The notes beneath the pieces were generated by a model. It was not told the origin of the DNA. It worked only from the letters and a program-made list of their open reading frames with translations, and made no database searches. Position numbers and translations under genes: made by a program. From Pyrinomonadaceae bacterium (GTDB taxonomy: Bacteria; Acidobacteriota; Blastocatellia; Pyrinomonadales; Pyrinomonadaceae): a stretch of DNA of 64,000 nucleotides. The stretch spans positions 310,001 to 374,000 of the forward strand of contig JAJQRF010000002.1 in assembly GCA_021228405.1 (NCBI GenBank), in the 5' to 3' direction. Shown one piece after another: positions 25,902 through 34,467 of this stretch; positions within the stretch are counted from its first letter, which is position 1; every line of letters begins with the position of its first letter.

Positions 25902-26717
25902 TCAGGCTTTTGCTTTCAGGACTTGCAGTTTTTTGGCAGAATCGAAATCGTGAATGCCGCGGCTGTGCATATCTTCGAGCAGATTGATGAAAATATGCGC
26001 CGTTGCGCGGGCATCTTCGGCGGCGCGATGATGATTGACGAGCGCGATGCAAAAATGTTCGGCGACCGTGTTCAGGCGATGATTTTCAATGTCGGGAAGC
26101 AATTTGCGCGAAAGCTGAACGGTGCAAAGATGCGGATTGACGAGCCGGTAATTATCGTAAACGATGCCGATCTCGTGATTGAGAAAACGCATATCGAAAT
26201 GTGCATTGTGCGCGACCAATACGGAATCGCCGATAAAATCGAGAAAATCCAAAATGATCTCACGAAACTTCGGCGCGTTTTTGACCATCGCATCGGAAAT
26301 GCCCGTAAGCTGTGAAATGAAAGCCGGAATCGGCATTTCGGGATTGATAAGCGTTTGAAATTCGCCGACGATCTTCCCGTTTTTGACGCGATACGCGCCG
26401 ATCTCCGTGACGCGGCACGGAGGACATTTCGCGCCCGTCGTTTCCAGATCGAAAACGACGAATTCGCTTTCCAGAAGCTTTCGGTTCGCAAAATCCGTTT
26501 CGATCAGCTCGACAAAATCTTCATTTAATTGCAGACGCGGATCGATCTCGATCAGGTCGGAAACCAGCGATTTAGCCAGATCGGGCGCGGGTTTCTGGAT
26601 TTTCATCACGTAATCGACGACGCTTACGGCAGTTGCGCGACCGCCGACGGATTGCAAAAGCTCGATCGTTTCGCTGATGAGCAGAGAATCTGAAATTAAA
26701 TTTGGATAAGGCGCCAT
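25902..26717 (-). CDS. DEDDh 3'-5' exonuclease (DnaQ/PolC epsilon family)
   Basis: A 271-residue exonuclease. The N-terminal 85 residues are a helical winged-helix-like segment. The exonuclease domain (about 88-255) has ExoI VFDLETTG, ExoII VAHNAHFDMRFL and ExoIII HRAAEDARATAHIF, giving the DEDDh metal ligands. It could be a proofreading subunit or a stand-alone repair or tRNA-trimming nuclease. The extra N-terminal domain is unlike E. coli DnaQ. Confidence 0.88.
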   Translation of the reverse strand: MAPYPNLISDSLLISETIELLQSVGGRATAVSVVDYVMKIQKPAPDLAKSLVSDLIEIDPRLQLNEDFVELIETDFANRKLLESEFVVFDLETTGAKCPPCRVTEIGAYRVKNGKIVGEFQTLINPEMPIPAFISQLTGISDAMVKNAPKFREIILDFLDFIGDSVLVAHNAHFDMRFLNHEIGIVYDNYRLVNPHLCTVQLSRKLLPDIENHRLNTVAEHFCIALVNHHRAAEDARATAHIFINLLEDMHSRGIHDFDSAKKLQVLKAKA

Positions 26718-26801
26718 TCATTTTGATTTTAACGCGAAAAAATGAAACCGCAAACAAAAACGCCGCGAATAAACCATTTTATAAATTAATTGGAGATTTT
26801 T

Positions 26802-27143
26802 ATGACCAGAGAAGAAAACATCAAAACCATTGAAAATTATCTGAATGCGCTGAAACAGAAAGATTTATCGCTCGCTTCGTTTGCCGAAGATATGATTTTT
26901 TTCGATCCCGTCGCCGGAAACGGCAACAGCGCGGAAAACTTTAAGGCTTTTCTTTCGGGCTTTTTGCCCGCGATCAACGATGTGAGAGTTATCAGCCACG
27001 TTTGCGAAGGCGAATTCGTCGTGACGCATTGGGAAGTTGACGCGGTTTTTGGCATAATTCCGATTTTGGAAAAGTTTCGCATCAAAAACGGCGAAATCAC
27101 CGAAGCCTTCGGATTTTTCGACCCGAAACCGATAATCGGATAA
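26802..27143 (+). CDS. SnoaL/NTF2-like protein
   Basis: A 113-residue cone-shaped NTF2-like fold (TIENYLNALKQKDLSLASFAEDMIFFDP, then VVTHWEVDAVFG). Such proteins include small isomerases and ligand-binding domains; the substrate cannot be read. The ATG at 26802 has a TTGGAG ribosome site 5-10 bp upstream. It stands alone between divergent exonuclease and pyrE. Confidence 0.75.
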   Translation: MTREENIKTIENYLNALKQKDLSLASFAEDMIFFDPVAGNGNSAENFKAFLSGFLPAINDVRVISHVCEGEFVVTHWEVDAVFGIIPILEKFRIKNGEITEAFGFFDPKPIIG

Positions 27144-27243
27144 AGTCTTGAAAGTTTTGGAAGTTTGGGAAGTCTTGGAAGAAAATTTTTTCTGACCTTC
27201 TTTACTTCCCTGACTTCCTAAATGTTCAAGACTTCCCAGACTT
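27143..27243. repeat. Hairpin spacer of GGAAGT/ACTTCC units
   Basis: The left half repeats AAGTCTTGAAAGTTTTGGAA-type units and the right half their complements (CTTCCC, ACTTCC, TTCAAGACTTCCC). It fills the whole gap before pyrE and overlaps its ribosome-site region. Confidence 0.7.
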
Positions 27244-27247
27244 TCTT

Positions 27248-27829
27248 ATGAATTCAGAACAAATTCTTGAACATTTTCGCCAAACGAACGCATTGCTCGA
27301 AGGACATTTTATCCTTTCGAGCGGTTTGCACAGCCCGAAATATCTGCAATGCGCGCTTGCCCTGCAGTTTCCAGTCGACGCGGCAAAATTCGGTCGCGCC
27401 ATTGCCGAACATTTTGTAAACGAAAACATCGAAACGGTCGCTTCGCCCGCGATCGGCGGTTTGGTGATCGGTTATGCGGTCGCACAGGCTTTGAACGTTC
27501 GTTTTATCTGGACGGAACGCCAAAACGGTGAGATGACGGTCAGGCGCGGTTTTTCAGTCAAAGAAAACGAACGGATTTTAGTCGTTGAAGACGTTATCAC
27601 GACGGGCGGTTCAACGCGTGAATGTATTAACGCATTAGAAGCAAAAGGCGCAAAAGTGACGAATGCCGCTTCGATCATCGACCGTTCAGGTGGAAAAGCC
27701 GATGTCGGCGTTCCGCGCATTGCGCTCGTAAGTCTGGATGTTCCGGCATATAAACCCGAAGATTGTCCGCTGTGCGAAAACGGCGATGTCGCCGTTAAAC
27801 CCGGAAGCCGTCAGGAAAGCAAGAAGTAA
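27248..27829 (+). CDS. pyrE: Orotate phosphoribosyltransferase
   Basis: A 193-residue type I phosphoribosyltransferase of de novo pyrimidine synthesis, converting orotate and PRPP to OMP. The PRPP-binding motif ILVVEDVITTGGST is intact. ALLEGHFILSSGLHSPKYLQC near the N-terminus is typical of PyrE. The neighbouring genes are unrelated to pyrimidines. Confidence 0.93.
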   Translation: MNSEQILEHFRQTNALLEGHFILSSGLHSPKYLQCALALQFPVDAAKFGRAIAEHFVNENIETVASPAIGGLVIGYAVAQALNVRFIWTERQNGEMTVRRGFSVKENERILVVEDVITTGGSTRECINALEAKGAKVTNAASIIDRSGGKADVGVPRIALVSLDVPAYKPEDCPLCENGDVAVKPGSRQESKK

Positions 27830-27840
27830 AAATTAAAAGT

Positions 27841-27900
27841 TAAAAAGTTGCATCTTTACTTCTTTATTTTTCGTTTATTTCGTGTATTTCGCGGGCAAAA
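27841..27900. repeat. TTCGTTTATTTCGTG-type spacer
   Basis: Tandem near-repeats (TTTTTCGTTTATTTCGTG, TATTTCGCGGGCAAAAC) between pyrE and the M50-like gene; the end (TTCGCGGGCAAA) matches the spacer end at 4100-4112. Confidence 0.4.
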
Positions 27901-27903
27901 CTT

Positions 27904-28542
27904 GTGCTGAATGTCGTCGGAAAAATTATCGCAATTTTGCTTTTGCCGTTTTTAGCTTACGGTTTCGGCGCGGCTTTGTATAAAATTTTGACCAAACAAA
28001 CCTGGCAGATTTCGAGAGTTTTGCCTTTTCTGACCGGTTTCGGTTTGTTCGCGCTTTTTTGGCTGATCTTTAGAAGATTTCTGCAAGTTTTCTGCACTTT
28101 TGAACACGAATTGACGCATCTGATCGTCGGGCTTTTGTTTTTGAAAAAGCCGAAGTCCTTCAAAGTCACATTTACCAGAGGCGGTTACGTCGAAATGTAT
28201 GGCGGACAAAATTTTCTGGTCACGCTTGCGCCTTACTTCCTGCCGACGGTTTGTTATTTGATTCTGCCTTTGGCGTGGTTTTTACCCGCCGAATCTATGC
28301 CGGTATTTTTAACTGTTTTAGGCGCAAGTGTTGCCTTTCATCTTTTATCGGGCTGGCAGGAATTTCATTTCGGACAAAGCGATCTGCACGAAGCGGGTTT
28401 GGTTTTCAGCATTTTGTTTTTACCCGTCGCTAATTTAATATTCTTCGGAGCGATTTTCGCTTTGGTGGTCGGCGGCAACGATAAATTTTTCGCATTTTGG
28501 AAACAAGGATTTGTAAACGGCTTCAGTTTGCCCGGATTATAA
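27904..28542 (+). CDS. M50-like integral membrane metallopeptidase family protein
   Basis: A 212-residue polytopic membrane protein starting at GTG. HELTH at 68-72 is an HExxH zinc motif placed next to a membrane helix, as in M50 site-2-protease relatives, and is followed by a region with GGYVEMYG. There are about five hydrophobic segments. The third zinc ligand is not certain; a histidine/aspartate near 'HFGQSDLHE' is a candidate. It may be a small intramembrane protease or an inactive homologue. Confidence 0.7.
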   Translation: MLNVVGKIIAILLLPFLAYGFGAALYKILTKQTWQISRVLPFLTGFGLFALFWLIFRRFLQVFCTFEHELTHLIVGLLFLKKPKSFKVTFTRGGYVEMYGGQNFLVTLAPYFLPTVCYLILPLAWFLPAESMPVFLTVLGASVAFHLLSGWQEFHFGQSDLHEAGLVFSILFLPVANLIFFGAIFALVVGGNDKFFAFWKQGFVNGFSLPGL

Positions 28543-28591
28543 AAATCGCCGATTCGCTATCGAAAGATAATTAGAATATGGAGGAAGATGA

Positions 28592-29220
28592 ATGACTTTT
28601 TTCTCAAATCTATCTACAAAATTTTTAATTTCTATTCTCATATTTTTCTTGTTCGGCTTTTCGGCGTTTGCCCAAAGTTCCGAAAAACCGGGTCGGCAGG
28701 TCAAAGGACAAGTTTTGACTTCCAAAAATATGCCGCCGTTGCGTTTGAAATTCGACAAAAAATTCAAATTCGGCGGTGCTCACGAATTTGTTTTATATGA
28801 CCGCGCCAAAGCCGAGCAGTTTTTCTTTATCGAAGCCGAAAACAAGAAGATCAAACGGCTTTATATGCTGAATTTGAAAGTTTTTTGCCGAACATTCAGG
28901 GAAAATACGATTACAACGAATCGCAAACCGTCGAGTTCGGCGGCTTGAAATATTTCTCGAATTCCGAAAATATCCCGAACGTCGAAATGGCTTTGCAGAC
29001 AGTTCCCGATTCCGATATTGCAAAAGCGGCGAAATTTTTGCAGGATAAAGGTTTTGTTTTGATGAAATCGTTAAAATATCAGCGATTCGTGCGCGTGCTT
29101 GACGAGGCGAAAAGAAGCGAATTCATTATGCTTTACATCGAAGATGCGGAAAACGGCGGCAATGCTGAAACAAAAGATTTGCCCAACCGCGCACTGGCTA
29201 ACTTTAAGATTCTGAAATGA
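28592..29220 (+). pseudogene. Secreted protein of unknown function, interrupted by a frameshift
   Basis: One gene appears split between two frames. The first part starts at the ATG at 28592 with a GGAGG ribosome site and a signal peptide (about 1-28, ending FAFAQ). It runs to LYMLN near 28872. The second part continues in the -1 frame as FESFLPNIQGKYDYNESQTV to the stop at 29218-29220. Loss of one T in the run at about 28871-28875 (or in the T6 at 28877-28882) explains it. The second part has the same codon style as a real gene and its stop overlaps the truA start. A sequencing error or a true inactivation cannot be told apart here. Confidence 0.75.
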
Positions 29221-29969
29221 ACTTTAAATTGCTTATACAATACGACGGCACGGATTTTCACGGCTGGCAGGTTCAGGACAATCAACGCACCGTGCAGGGC
29301 GAGCTGACGCGTGTTTTGTCACTGATCGAAGATACAGAAGTTTATGTTGCCGGTTCGGGCAGAACGGATGCGGGCGTTCACGCCGAAGGTCAGGTTGCGA
29401 ATGTGAAGCTAGTGCGTCCATTTACGCCTGAAAATCTCCGCAATGCGATCAACGGCAATCTTTGGCGCGATCTGCGGATTTTGAACGTCGAAAAAGCCGC
29501 CGATGATTTTCACGCACGATTTTCGGCGAAAGGAAAAACATATGTTTACCGCGTCATCAATGCGCCCGTGATCTCGCCGTTCTGGGCGCGCTATGCGCAT
29601 CACGAAAATCGTCCGCTCGATGTCGGCAAAATGAACACGGCGGCACGTTTATTTTTGGGTGAACACGATTGGACGGCGTTTTCTTCAACGCGCACCGACG
29701 CGGAAACAAAAATCCGCACGATCACGGAATTCACGGTCGAATCCGTTTGGGACGCACGCGCCAACGCGTCGCTGATCGAATTTCGCGTGACGGGAAACGG
29801 ATTTTTGCGTTATATGGTGCGTTCGCTTGTCGGAACGCTTCTGGAAGTCGGGCGCAATGAAAAAGATTTTGATACAATCCAAACGGCAATCGTCACGGGA
29901 AACCGCGAACTCGCCGGAAAAACCGCGCCCGCCCACGGCTTGACGCTTTTGAAGGTTTATTACGAATGA
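29217..29969 (+). CDS. truA: tRNA pseudouridine(38-40) synthase
   Basis: A 250-residue TruA that modifies the anticodon arm. The catalytic aspartate is Asp51 in SGRTDAGVHA. FHARFSAKGKTYVYR and the C-terminal GNGFLRYMVRSLVGTLLEVGR are family hallmarks. The start overlaps the stop of the frameshifted gene (ATGA), and the stop overlaps the next start, so the three are in one operon. Confidence 0.95.
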   Translation: MNFKLLIQYDGTDFHGWQVQDNQRTVQGELTRVLSLIEDTEVYVAGSGRTDAGVHAEGQVANVKLVRPFTPENLRNAINGNLWRDLRILNVEKAADDFHARFSAKGKTYVYRVINAPVISPFWARYAHHENRPLDVGKMNTAARLFLGEHDWTAFSSTRTDAETKIRTITEFTVESVWDARANASLIEFRVTGNGFLRYMVRSLVGTLLEVGRNEKDFDTIQTAIVTGNRELAGKTAPAHGLTLLKVYYE

Positions 29970-30586
29970 TAAACGATTTTCAGCAAATTATTGCATCACC
30001 TGTTTTGGCGTATCAGGAAGGTTTGCGTTTTTTTATGGGCGAAGGAACTTTGAACGAAACGCTTCGTCGTGTGGCGAAAGATTTGGAAGATCGAGGGATT
30101 GAATACAGTTTGATCGGTGCAATCGCGCTCAATCAACACGGTTATCGGCGATTTACCGAAGATATTGATTTGCTTTTAACACGCGAAGGCTTGGAAAAAT
30201 TTCAGAAAGAACTGGTCGGTTTGGGTTATCGTCCGGCTTTTGAAGGTGCGACGAAAAAGTTTCGCACGACGCAGGAAAACGTGACGGTCGAAATAATCAC
30301 GTCAGGCGAATTTCCCGGCGACGGCAAGCCCAAAGCGGTCGTTTTTCCGAATCCGACTGAAAATCAAACGGAAATTGACGGAATTAAAACGCTGACATTG
30401 GAAAAACTCGTTGAATTAAAACTTGCGTCGGGAATGACCGCACCGCATCGTTTGAAAGATTTGGCTGATGTGCAGGAATTAATTAAAGTCAAAGATTTGC
30501 CAGCCGATTTTGCCGAAAAGCTCGATCCTTTTGTGCGCGAAAAATATTTAGAACTGCAGAAAGCAGTCGCAGAATTTGAGAACTAA
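29966..30586 (+). CDS. Nucleotidyltransferase-fold protein (AbiEii-like)
   Basis: A 206-residue protein with the minimal nucleotidyltransferase core: EYSLIGAIALNQHGYRRFTEDIDLLL gives the G-x-helix and the DxD-type catalytic acids (EDIDLLL). The distal segment TLTLEKLVELKLASG and HRLKDLADVQELIK are typical of AbiEii/UCP-type families. Some relatives are toxins, but no antitoxin partner is adjacent; it is translationally coupled to truA and abuts the DUF952 gene. Confidence 0.75.
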   Translation: MINDFQQIIASPVLAYQEGLRFFMGEGTLNETLRRVAKDLEDRGIEYSLIGAIALNQHGYRRFTEDIDLLLTREGLEKFQKELVGLGYRPAFEGATKKFRTTQENVTVEIITSGEFPGDGKPKAVVFPNPTENQTEIDGIKTLTLEKLVELKLASGMTAPHRLKDLADVQELIKVKDLPADFAEKLDPFVREKYLELQKAVAEFEN

Positions 30587-30895
30587 ATGTTAATTTATCA
30601 CATCGTTTTGCCCGAACTTTGGGAAGTCTTCAAAAACAAAGAAGAGTATGAAGCCGAAAGTTTACAGACGGAAGGCTTTATTCATTGCAGTTTTGCCGAA
30701 CAGCTCGACGGCGTTTTGCGAAGATATTATTCAAACGCCGAAAAGGTTTTGATCTTGTCGCTCGACACGGAAAAACTTGCGTCGAAGTTAATCAACGAGC
30801 CTTCGACGAACAACGATATTTACCCGCATATTTACGGGAAAATAAACAAATCCGCGATTGTCGAAATTAACGAAAGAGAAATCAACCGCAGATGA
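30587..30895 (+). CDS. DUF952 family protein
   Basis: A 102-residue cytosolic protein with the DUF952 signature: EGFIHCSFAEQ near residue 28 and IYPHIYGKIN near 84. The family folds like a glutathione-S-transferase-type or ADP-ribosyl-like small domain but has no proven function. The start immediately follows the stop of the nucleotidyltransferase gene. Confidence 0.85.
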   Translation: MLIYHIVLPELWEVFKNKEEYEAESLQTEGFIHCSFAEQLDGVLRRYYSNAEKVLILSLDTEKLASKLINEPSTNNDIYPHIYGKINKSAIVEINEREINRR

Positions 30896-30952
30896 AAAGA
30901 ACCATAAAATTAATTTTTATCTGCGTCCATCCGTGTTTATCTGCGGTTAACT
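30893..30952. repeat. Hairpin spacer of ATCTGCG units
   Basis: Begins AACCGCAGATGAAAAG within the last codons of the DUF952 gene and ends CCGTGTTTATCTGCGGTT. Arms AACCGCAGAT/ATCTGCGGTT are perfect; the units between repeat in permuted form. Confidence 0.7.
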
Positions 30953-30962
30953 AACGGTTTTA

Positions 30963-31757
30963 ATGAGAGAAAATTTTGCCAAAGTCGTCAAACCGAAATC
31001 CGAAGAAGCCGAGCTTCTCGCGCGGATCGATTTTTCTCGGTTGCCCGAACATATCGCCGTGATTATGGACGGCAACGGACGTTGGGCGAAACAGCGCGGA
31101 AAACCGCGAATTTTCGGGCATCGTGAAGGTGCGGAATCGGTTCGTGCGATTCTCGACACCTGTGCGCGTTTGCAGATCAAAGCCGTCACGCTTTATGCTT
31201 TTTCGACCGAAAACTGGAAACGACCGGAAGACGAAGTTTCGGGTTTGATGCAGATGCTCAAACTTTATTTGAAAAAGGAATTAAAAAGCGTTCATAAAAA
31301 CAACATCCGCTTTCAGGCAATCGGGAAAATTGACGGTCTAAGCGCGGATTTGCAGAAAGAACTTGCCGCCGCGATGAAGTTTACGGCGCAAAACACGGGA
31401 ACGATCCTGAGCGTTGCGCTCAATTACGGAGGTCGCGCCGAGATTGCGGAAGCCGCGAAAAAAGCCGCGAAAAATTTGATCGAACAAGGAAGATCGCTCG
31501 ACGATTTGAGCGAAGCGGACATTGAAACGAATCTTTACACGCACAATCTGCCCGAGGTCGATCTTTTAGTGCGTACGAGCGGCGAGTTTCGCATCTCGAA
31601 CTTTCTTTTGTGGCAGTTGGCTTACAGCGAAATTTATGTCACGCCGACGCTTTTCCCTGATTTTCGCCGCGCCGAGATTTTTAGGGCAATCCTTGATTTC
31701 CAAAAACGCGAGCGCAGATTCGGCGGCGTTTTAGACTCAGATAAAAATAAACTTTGA
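30963..31757 (+). CDS. uppS: Isoprenyl transferase (undecaprenyl diphosphate synthase family)
   Basis: A 264-residue cis-prenyltransferase making the C55 lipid carrier for peptidoglycan and LPS. The catalytic aspartate is Asp36 in IAVIMDGNGRWAKQRG. The C-terminal RTSGEFRISNFLLWQLAYSE and FPDFRRAE are intact. In many bacteria uppS is directly followed by cdsA; here two TIR genes lie between them. Confidence 0.95.
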   Translation: MRENFAKVVKPKSEEAELLARIDFSRLPEHIAVIMDGNGRWAKQRGKPRIFGHREGAESVRAILDTCARLQIKAVTLYAFSTENWKRPEDEVSGLMQMLKLYLKKELKSVHKNNIRFQAIGKIDGLSADLQKELAAAMKFTAQNTGTILSVALNYGGRAEIAEAAKKAAKNLIEQGRSLDDLSEADIETNLYTHNLPEVDLLVRTSGEFRISNFLLWQLAYSEIYVTPTLFPDFRRAEIFRAILDFQKRERRFGGVLDSDKNKL

Positions 31758-31805
31758 TTTTTTCTCTTTTAACTTTAAAATAGCATCAAAGATTGGGGTA
31801 AGAAG

Positions 31806-32225
31806 ATGAAAGTTTTTTTAAGTTATTCGCATAAAGATAGTGAAATAGCAGAGAAAATCGCAAAAGAATTGTCTAAATTCGATTTGGTTGTTTGGAACGC
31901 CGAAACGGAAATACTGCCCGGAGATAACTGGGCGGAAAAAGTTTCAAACGCCCTGAAGGATTCGGATGCAATGGTTGTCTTGATTACACCTGATTCGCTT
32001 GAGTCAAGAACCGTCCAACGTGAAATTGAGTATGCACTTGGAAACAAGTCATATGATAATCGACTAATACCTGTTCTAGTTGGTTCTGAGGAAAGTGTGC
32101 CTGAAAAAAGTATTCCCTGGATTTTACAAAAATTGCAAACTATCCGTTTGTCAAAATCAGATCAATTTAACATCCAAGTTAATCAGATTAACAATGCAAT
32201 TCGCGGTAATATAAAAATTAAATAA
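31806..32225 (+). CDS. Stand-alone TIR-domain protein 1
   Basis: A 139-residue protein consisting of one TIR domain. VFLSYSHKDSEIA is the first strand and box 1, and LPGDNWAEKVSNAL the BB-loop region. VQREIEYAL carries Glu73, aligned with the catalytic glutamate of TIR NADases (WxxxE, though the tryptophan is replaced). There is no transmembrane, NTPase or STALD partner domain. The region is visibly more AT-rich than uppS and cdsA, suggesting later acquisition. TIR proteins often act in phage defence; this pair has no recognisable sensor gene beside it. Confidence 0.88.
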   Translation: MKVFLSYSHKDSEIAEKIAKELSKFDLVVWNAETEILPGDNWAEKVSNALKDSDAMVVLITPDSLESRTVQREIEYALGNKSYDNRLIPVLVGSEESVPEKSIPWILQKLQTIRLSKSDQFNIQVNQINNAIRGNIKIK

Positions 32226-32236
32226 AATTTCAAATT

Positions 32237-32650
32237 ATGTTGCCACAGGAAATCTTTCTTTCTCATTCCAGTTCTGACAGAGATTTTGCCGATGCAGTAG
32301 CTAAAACTTTAAGAAACCATGGTATACCGACCTGGTATAGTCAAACCAATATTCTTGGCGCACAGCAATGGCAGGACGAAATCGGAGAAGCTCTGAACCG
32401 CTGTGATTGGTTCGCTATAATTCTTTCTCCTAACTCAGTTGAATCAATGTGGGTTAAAAGAGAACTTATGTTTGCCTTAAATGCAAATAAATTTGCTGAC
32501 AAGATTGTTCCTATACTTTTTCAGCCCTGCGAATTTAATACACTTTCATGGACTTTGTCTTTGTTTCAAATGATTAAATTTTCTGATGATATGGGAAACG
32601 GATTTCGTGAATTGCTGAGGACTTGGGGACTCGGCTACAGAAATTTATAA
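32237..32650 (+). CDS. Stand-alone TIR-domain protein 2
   Basis: A 137-residue TIR domain, only distantly similar to its neighbour. The features are IFLSHSSSDRDFADAVAKTL, TWYSQTNILGAQQWQDEI, AIILSPNSVESMWVKREL with putative catalytic Glu76 in the full WVKRE motif, and IVPILFQPCEF. It starts 11 bp after TIR 1 and its stop is directly followed by the cdsA ATG, so it is co-transcribed. Two divergent TIRs side by side suggest a heteromer or a duplicated defence effector. Confidence 0.9.
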   Translation: MLPQEIFLSHSSSDRDFADAVAKTLRNHGIPTWYSQTNILGAQQWQDEIGEALNRCDWFAIILSPNSVESMWVKRELMFALNANKFADKIVPILFQPCEFNTLSWTLSLFQMIKFSDDMGNGFRELLRTWGLGYRNL

Positions 32651-33502
32651 ATGACCAGAATACTGACCGCGCTCGTCGCGCTTCCGATCTTAATCTTATC
32701 GATTCTGCTTCCTTATTTTTTGCCGCAATATCCGGCGGCAAACTGGCTTTTTCTGCTAATCGCAGTTTTGGCTTTCGGTGCAGGACTTTTTGAGTTTTTT
32801 ACGCTTACGAAAAAGCTCGAATTGAAAGCCGATGCCGCAATCGCCTATCTCGGCGCGGCGGCATTGTTCGTTGCTTTTCTTTTCGATGCGCCCGCAAAAT
32901 CTCCCGAACTGCTCATTTTAACGGTCGTGCTGTTCATTATCGCCGTTCTCGTTTCGCAAACCTTTCGTTTTCAGGCGGATTTTTCAAAAATGCTGACGGG
33001 CATCGGCGTAACGCTTCTGGGCGTTTTATATGTCGCATTTTTGGGCGGATTTATCGTGTCGATGCGCATCGGTTTTGCCGAAACTATCGTTCCGCATCTT
33101 TCGACCAAACTGCTCGGATTCTTTTTCATCGTCGTGATGGGTGCGGACGCGGGCGGCTATTACATCGGTAAAAACTTCGGCAAACATAAACTCGTTCCGA
33201 AAATCTCGCCGGGTAAAACGTGGGAAGGCGTGATCGGCGGAATTTTGTTCAGTTCAGCTTTCGCGACGGTCGCAAGCGCAACGTTTTTCCCCGAACTGCC
33301 TTATAAACTCTCGATTCCGCTGGCAATCGTAATGACCGTCGCCGGACTTTTCGGCGATCTGGCGGAAAGTGCGATGAAACGCGGTTCAAACACCAAAGAC
33401 GCGGCAAATATTCTACCCGGACACGGCGGTTTGCTCGACCGTCTGGACAGTTTGCTTTTCAACGCACCGATTCTTTATTACTTCGCAAGATTTTACTTTT
33501 AG
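32651..33502 (+). CDS. cdsA: Phosphatidate cytidylyltransferase
   Basis: A 283-residue polytopic inner-membrane enzyme forming CDP-diacylglycerol for phospholipid synthesis. About seven or eight membrane helices are seen. The C-terminal signature SAMKRGSNTKDAANILPGHG, followed by GLLDRLDS, contains the invariant Lys, Asp and Gly-His residues. The start is set directly after the TIR 2 stop. uppS and cdsA flanking the TIR pair keep the usual gene order. Confidence 0.94.
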   Translation: MTRILTALVALPILILSILLPYFLPQYPAANWLFLLIAVLAFGAGLFEFFTLTKKLELKADAAIAYLGAAALFVAFLFDAPAKSPELLILTVVLFIIAVLVSQTFRFQADFSKMLTGIGVTLLGVLYVAFLGGFIVSMRIGFAETIVPHLSTKLLGFFFIVVMGADAGGYYIGKNFGKHKLVPKISPGKTWEGVIGGILFSSAFATVASATFFPELPYKLSIPLAIVMTVAGLFGDLAESAMKRGSNTKDAANILPGHGGLLDRLDSLLFNAPILYYFARFYF

Positions 33503-33561
33503 TTTTTTCAGAACGGATTTCCTAGTCGCAACACTAGAAAACAAAATGAAGATTTAATTAC

Positions 33562-33592
33562 AAAAAATCGGATGTTTACCATCCGATTTTTT
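33562..33592. terminator. Bidirectional terminator between cdsA and a thioredoxin-like gene
   Basis: Stem AAATCGGATG/CATCCGATTT with a five-base loop, flanked by A6 on one side and T6 on the other, between two convergent genes. Confidence 0.9.
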
Positions 33593-33626
33593 CGCTCTAT
33601 ATTTATTTGAAAGAAACCCTGAAAGA

Positions 33627-34295
33627 TTATTCAGGCTTTTTCAAACTCAAAATCTTCTTGTCCGGTGCGCATGCGTCGATCTCTTTCTTTTCAGTCATCG
33701 AAATCTTCAGTTCCATCGGCGGAAGCCCGAGCTTTTCACGGACAAATTTTTCGGCTTCAAGTTCGATCAATTCGCCGTTTACGACCGAAGCCTTTTCCGT
33801 TAAAATGTCGCCTTTTTTGTTTAATTCTTTCGGAACGAGAAAAATGTTCCAGGGCGAACCCCAATTTCTGGTGTCGCCGGCGGCTTTACGATATTCATAG
33901 TGCAGGGTTTTCTGTTTCGCGTCACGGGCTTCCGATTCGTAAACGACCGGAAAAGTGATCTTAAAGGCTTCGAGATTTGCTTTCATCGCCTCGACCGTGT
34001 CATATTCCGCAACGCCGATCACTTCAAAACCGTTTGCTTTGTATTTCTCATAAAGTTTTTGGGCAAACGGGGCTTCGTGTTTCCAGTTCGGACACCACGG
34101 CGCAAAATAAACGACCATCACGAGTTTTTTGCCGTTGGCAAATTTTCGCAGATTCGTTTCGCCGCTGTCGCGCACGTTTTTGTATGTCCAATCCTTATAT
34201 TTAACTTCCTTTTCATAGATCGGTGCCTGCTCGTTCTGCGCCGCTACGAAAACGAAACTGAAAAGTAAAACCGCCAAAACCGCCAAAAATCTCAT
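33627..34295 (-). CDS. Secreted thioredoxin-fold protein with a single active-site cysteine
   Basis: A 222-residue periplasmic protein with a signal peptide (1-19, ending VAAQ). The thioredoxin/redoxin fold is marked by KLVMVVYFAPWCPNWKHEAPFAQKLYEKY and ANGFEVIGVAEYDT. The usual CxxC is replaced by WCPNW, leaving one cysteine, so a classical dithiol exchange is unlikely; peroxidase-type or monothiol chemistry is possible. Monocistronic. Confidence 0.8.
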   Translation of the reverse strand: MRFLAVLAVLLFSFVFVAAQNEQAPIYEKEVKYKDWTYKNVRDSGETNLRKFANGKKLVMVVYFAPWCPNWKHEAPFAQKLYEKYKANGFEVIGVAEYDTVEAMKANLEAFKITFPVVYESEARDAKQKTLHYEYRKAAGDTRNWGSPWNIFLVPKELNKKGDILTEKASVVNGELIELEAEKFVREKLGLPPMELKISMTEKKEIDACAPDKKILSLKKPE

Positions 34296-34467
34296 AATTT
34301 TTCTTTTAACTCCGCTTATGCAAAAGACTAGCCTTTCAGATGCGGAAAGACAAGCAAAAGTAGCTTCAAAAGTTAAAAATTCGGCAAAGAATAAAGAAGT
34401 TTTTCTACAAACTTCCTTTGAAGTTAAGCGAGATTTTCGGTTTTATGATGTTTTTCCCAAAGTCTGG

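Noticed and set aside
29966-30895. AbiE-type toxin-antitoxin pair (nucleotidyltransferase + DUF952)
   Set aside because: The DUF952 protein is not an AbiEi-like antitoxin, the order differs, and both are embedded in a housekeeping operon.
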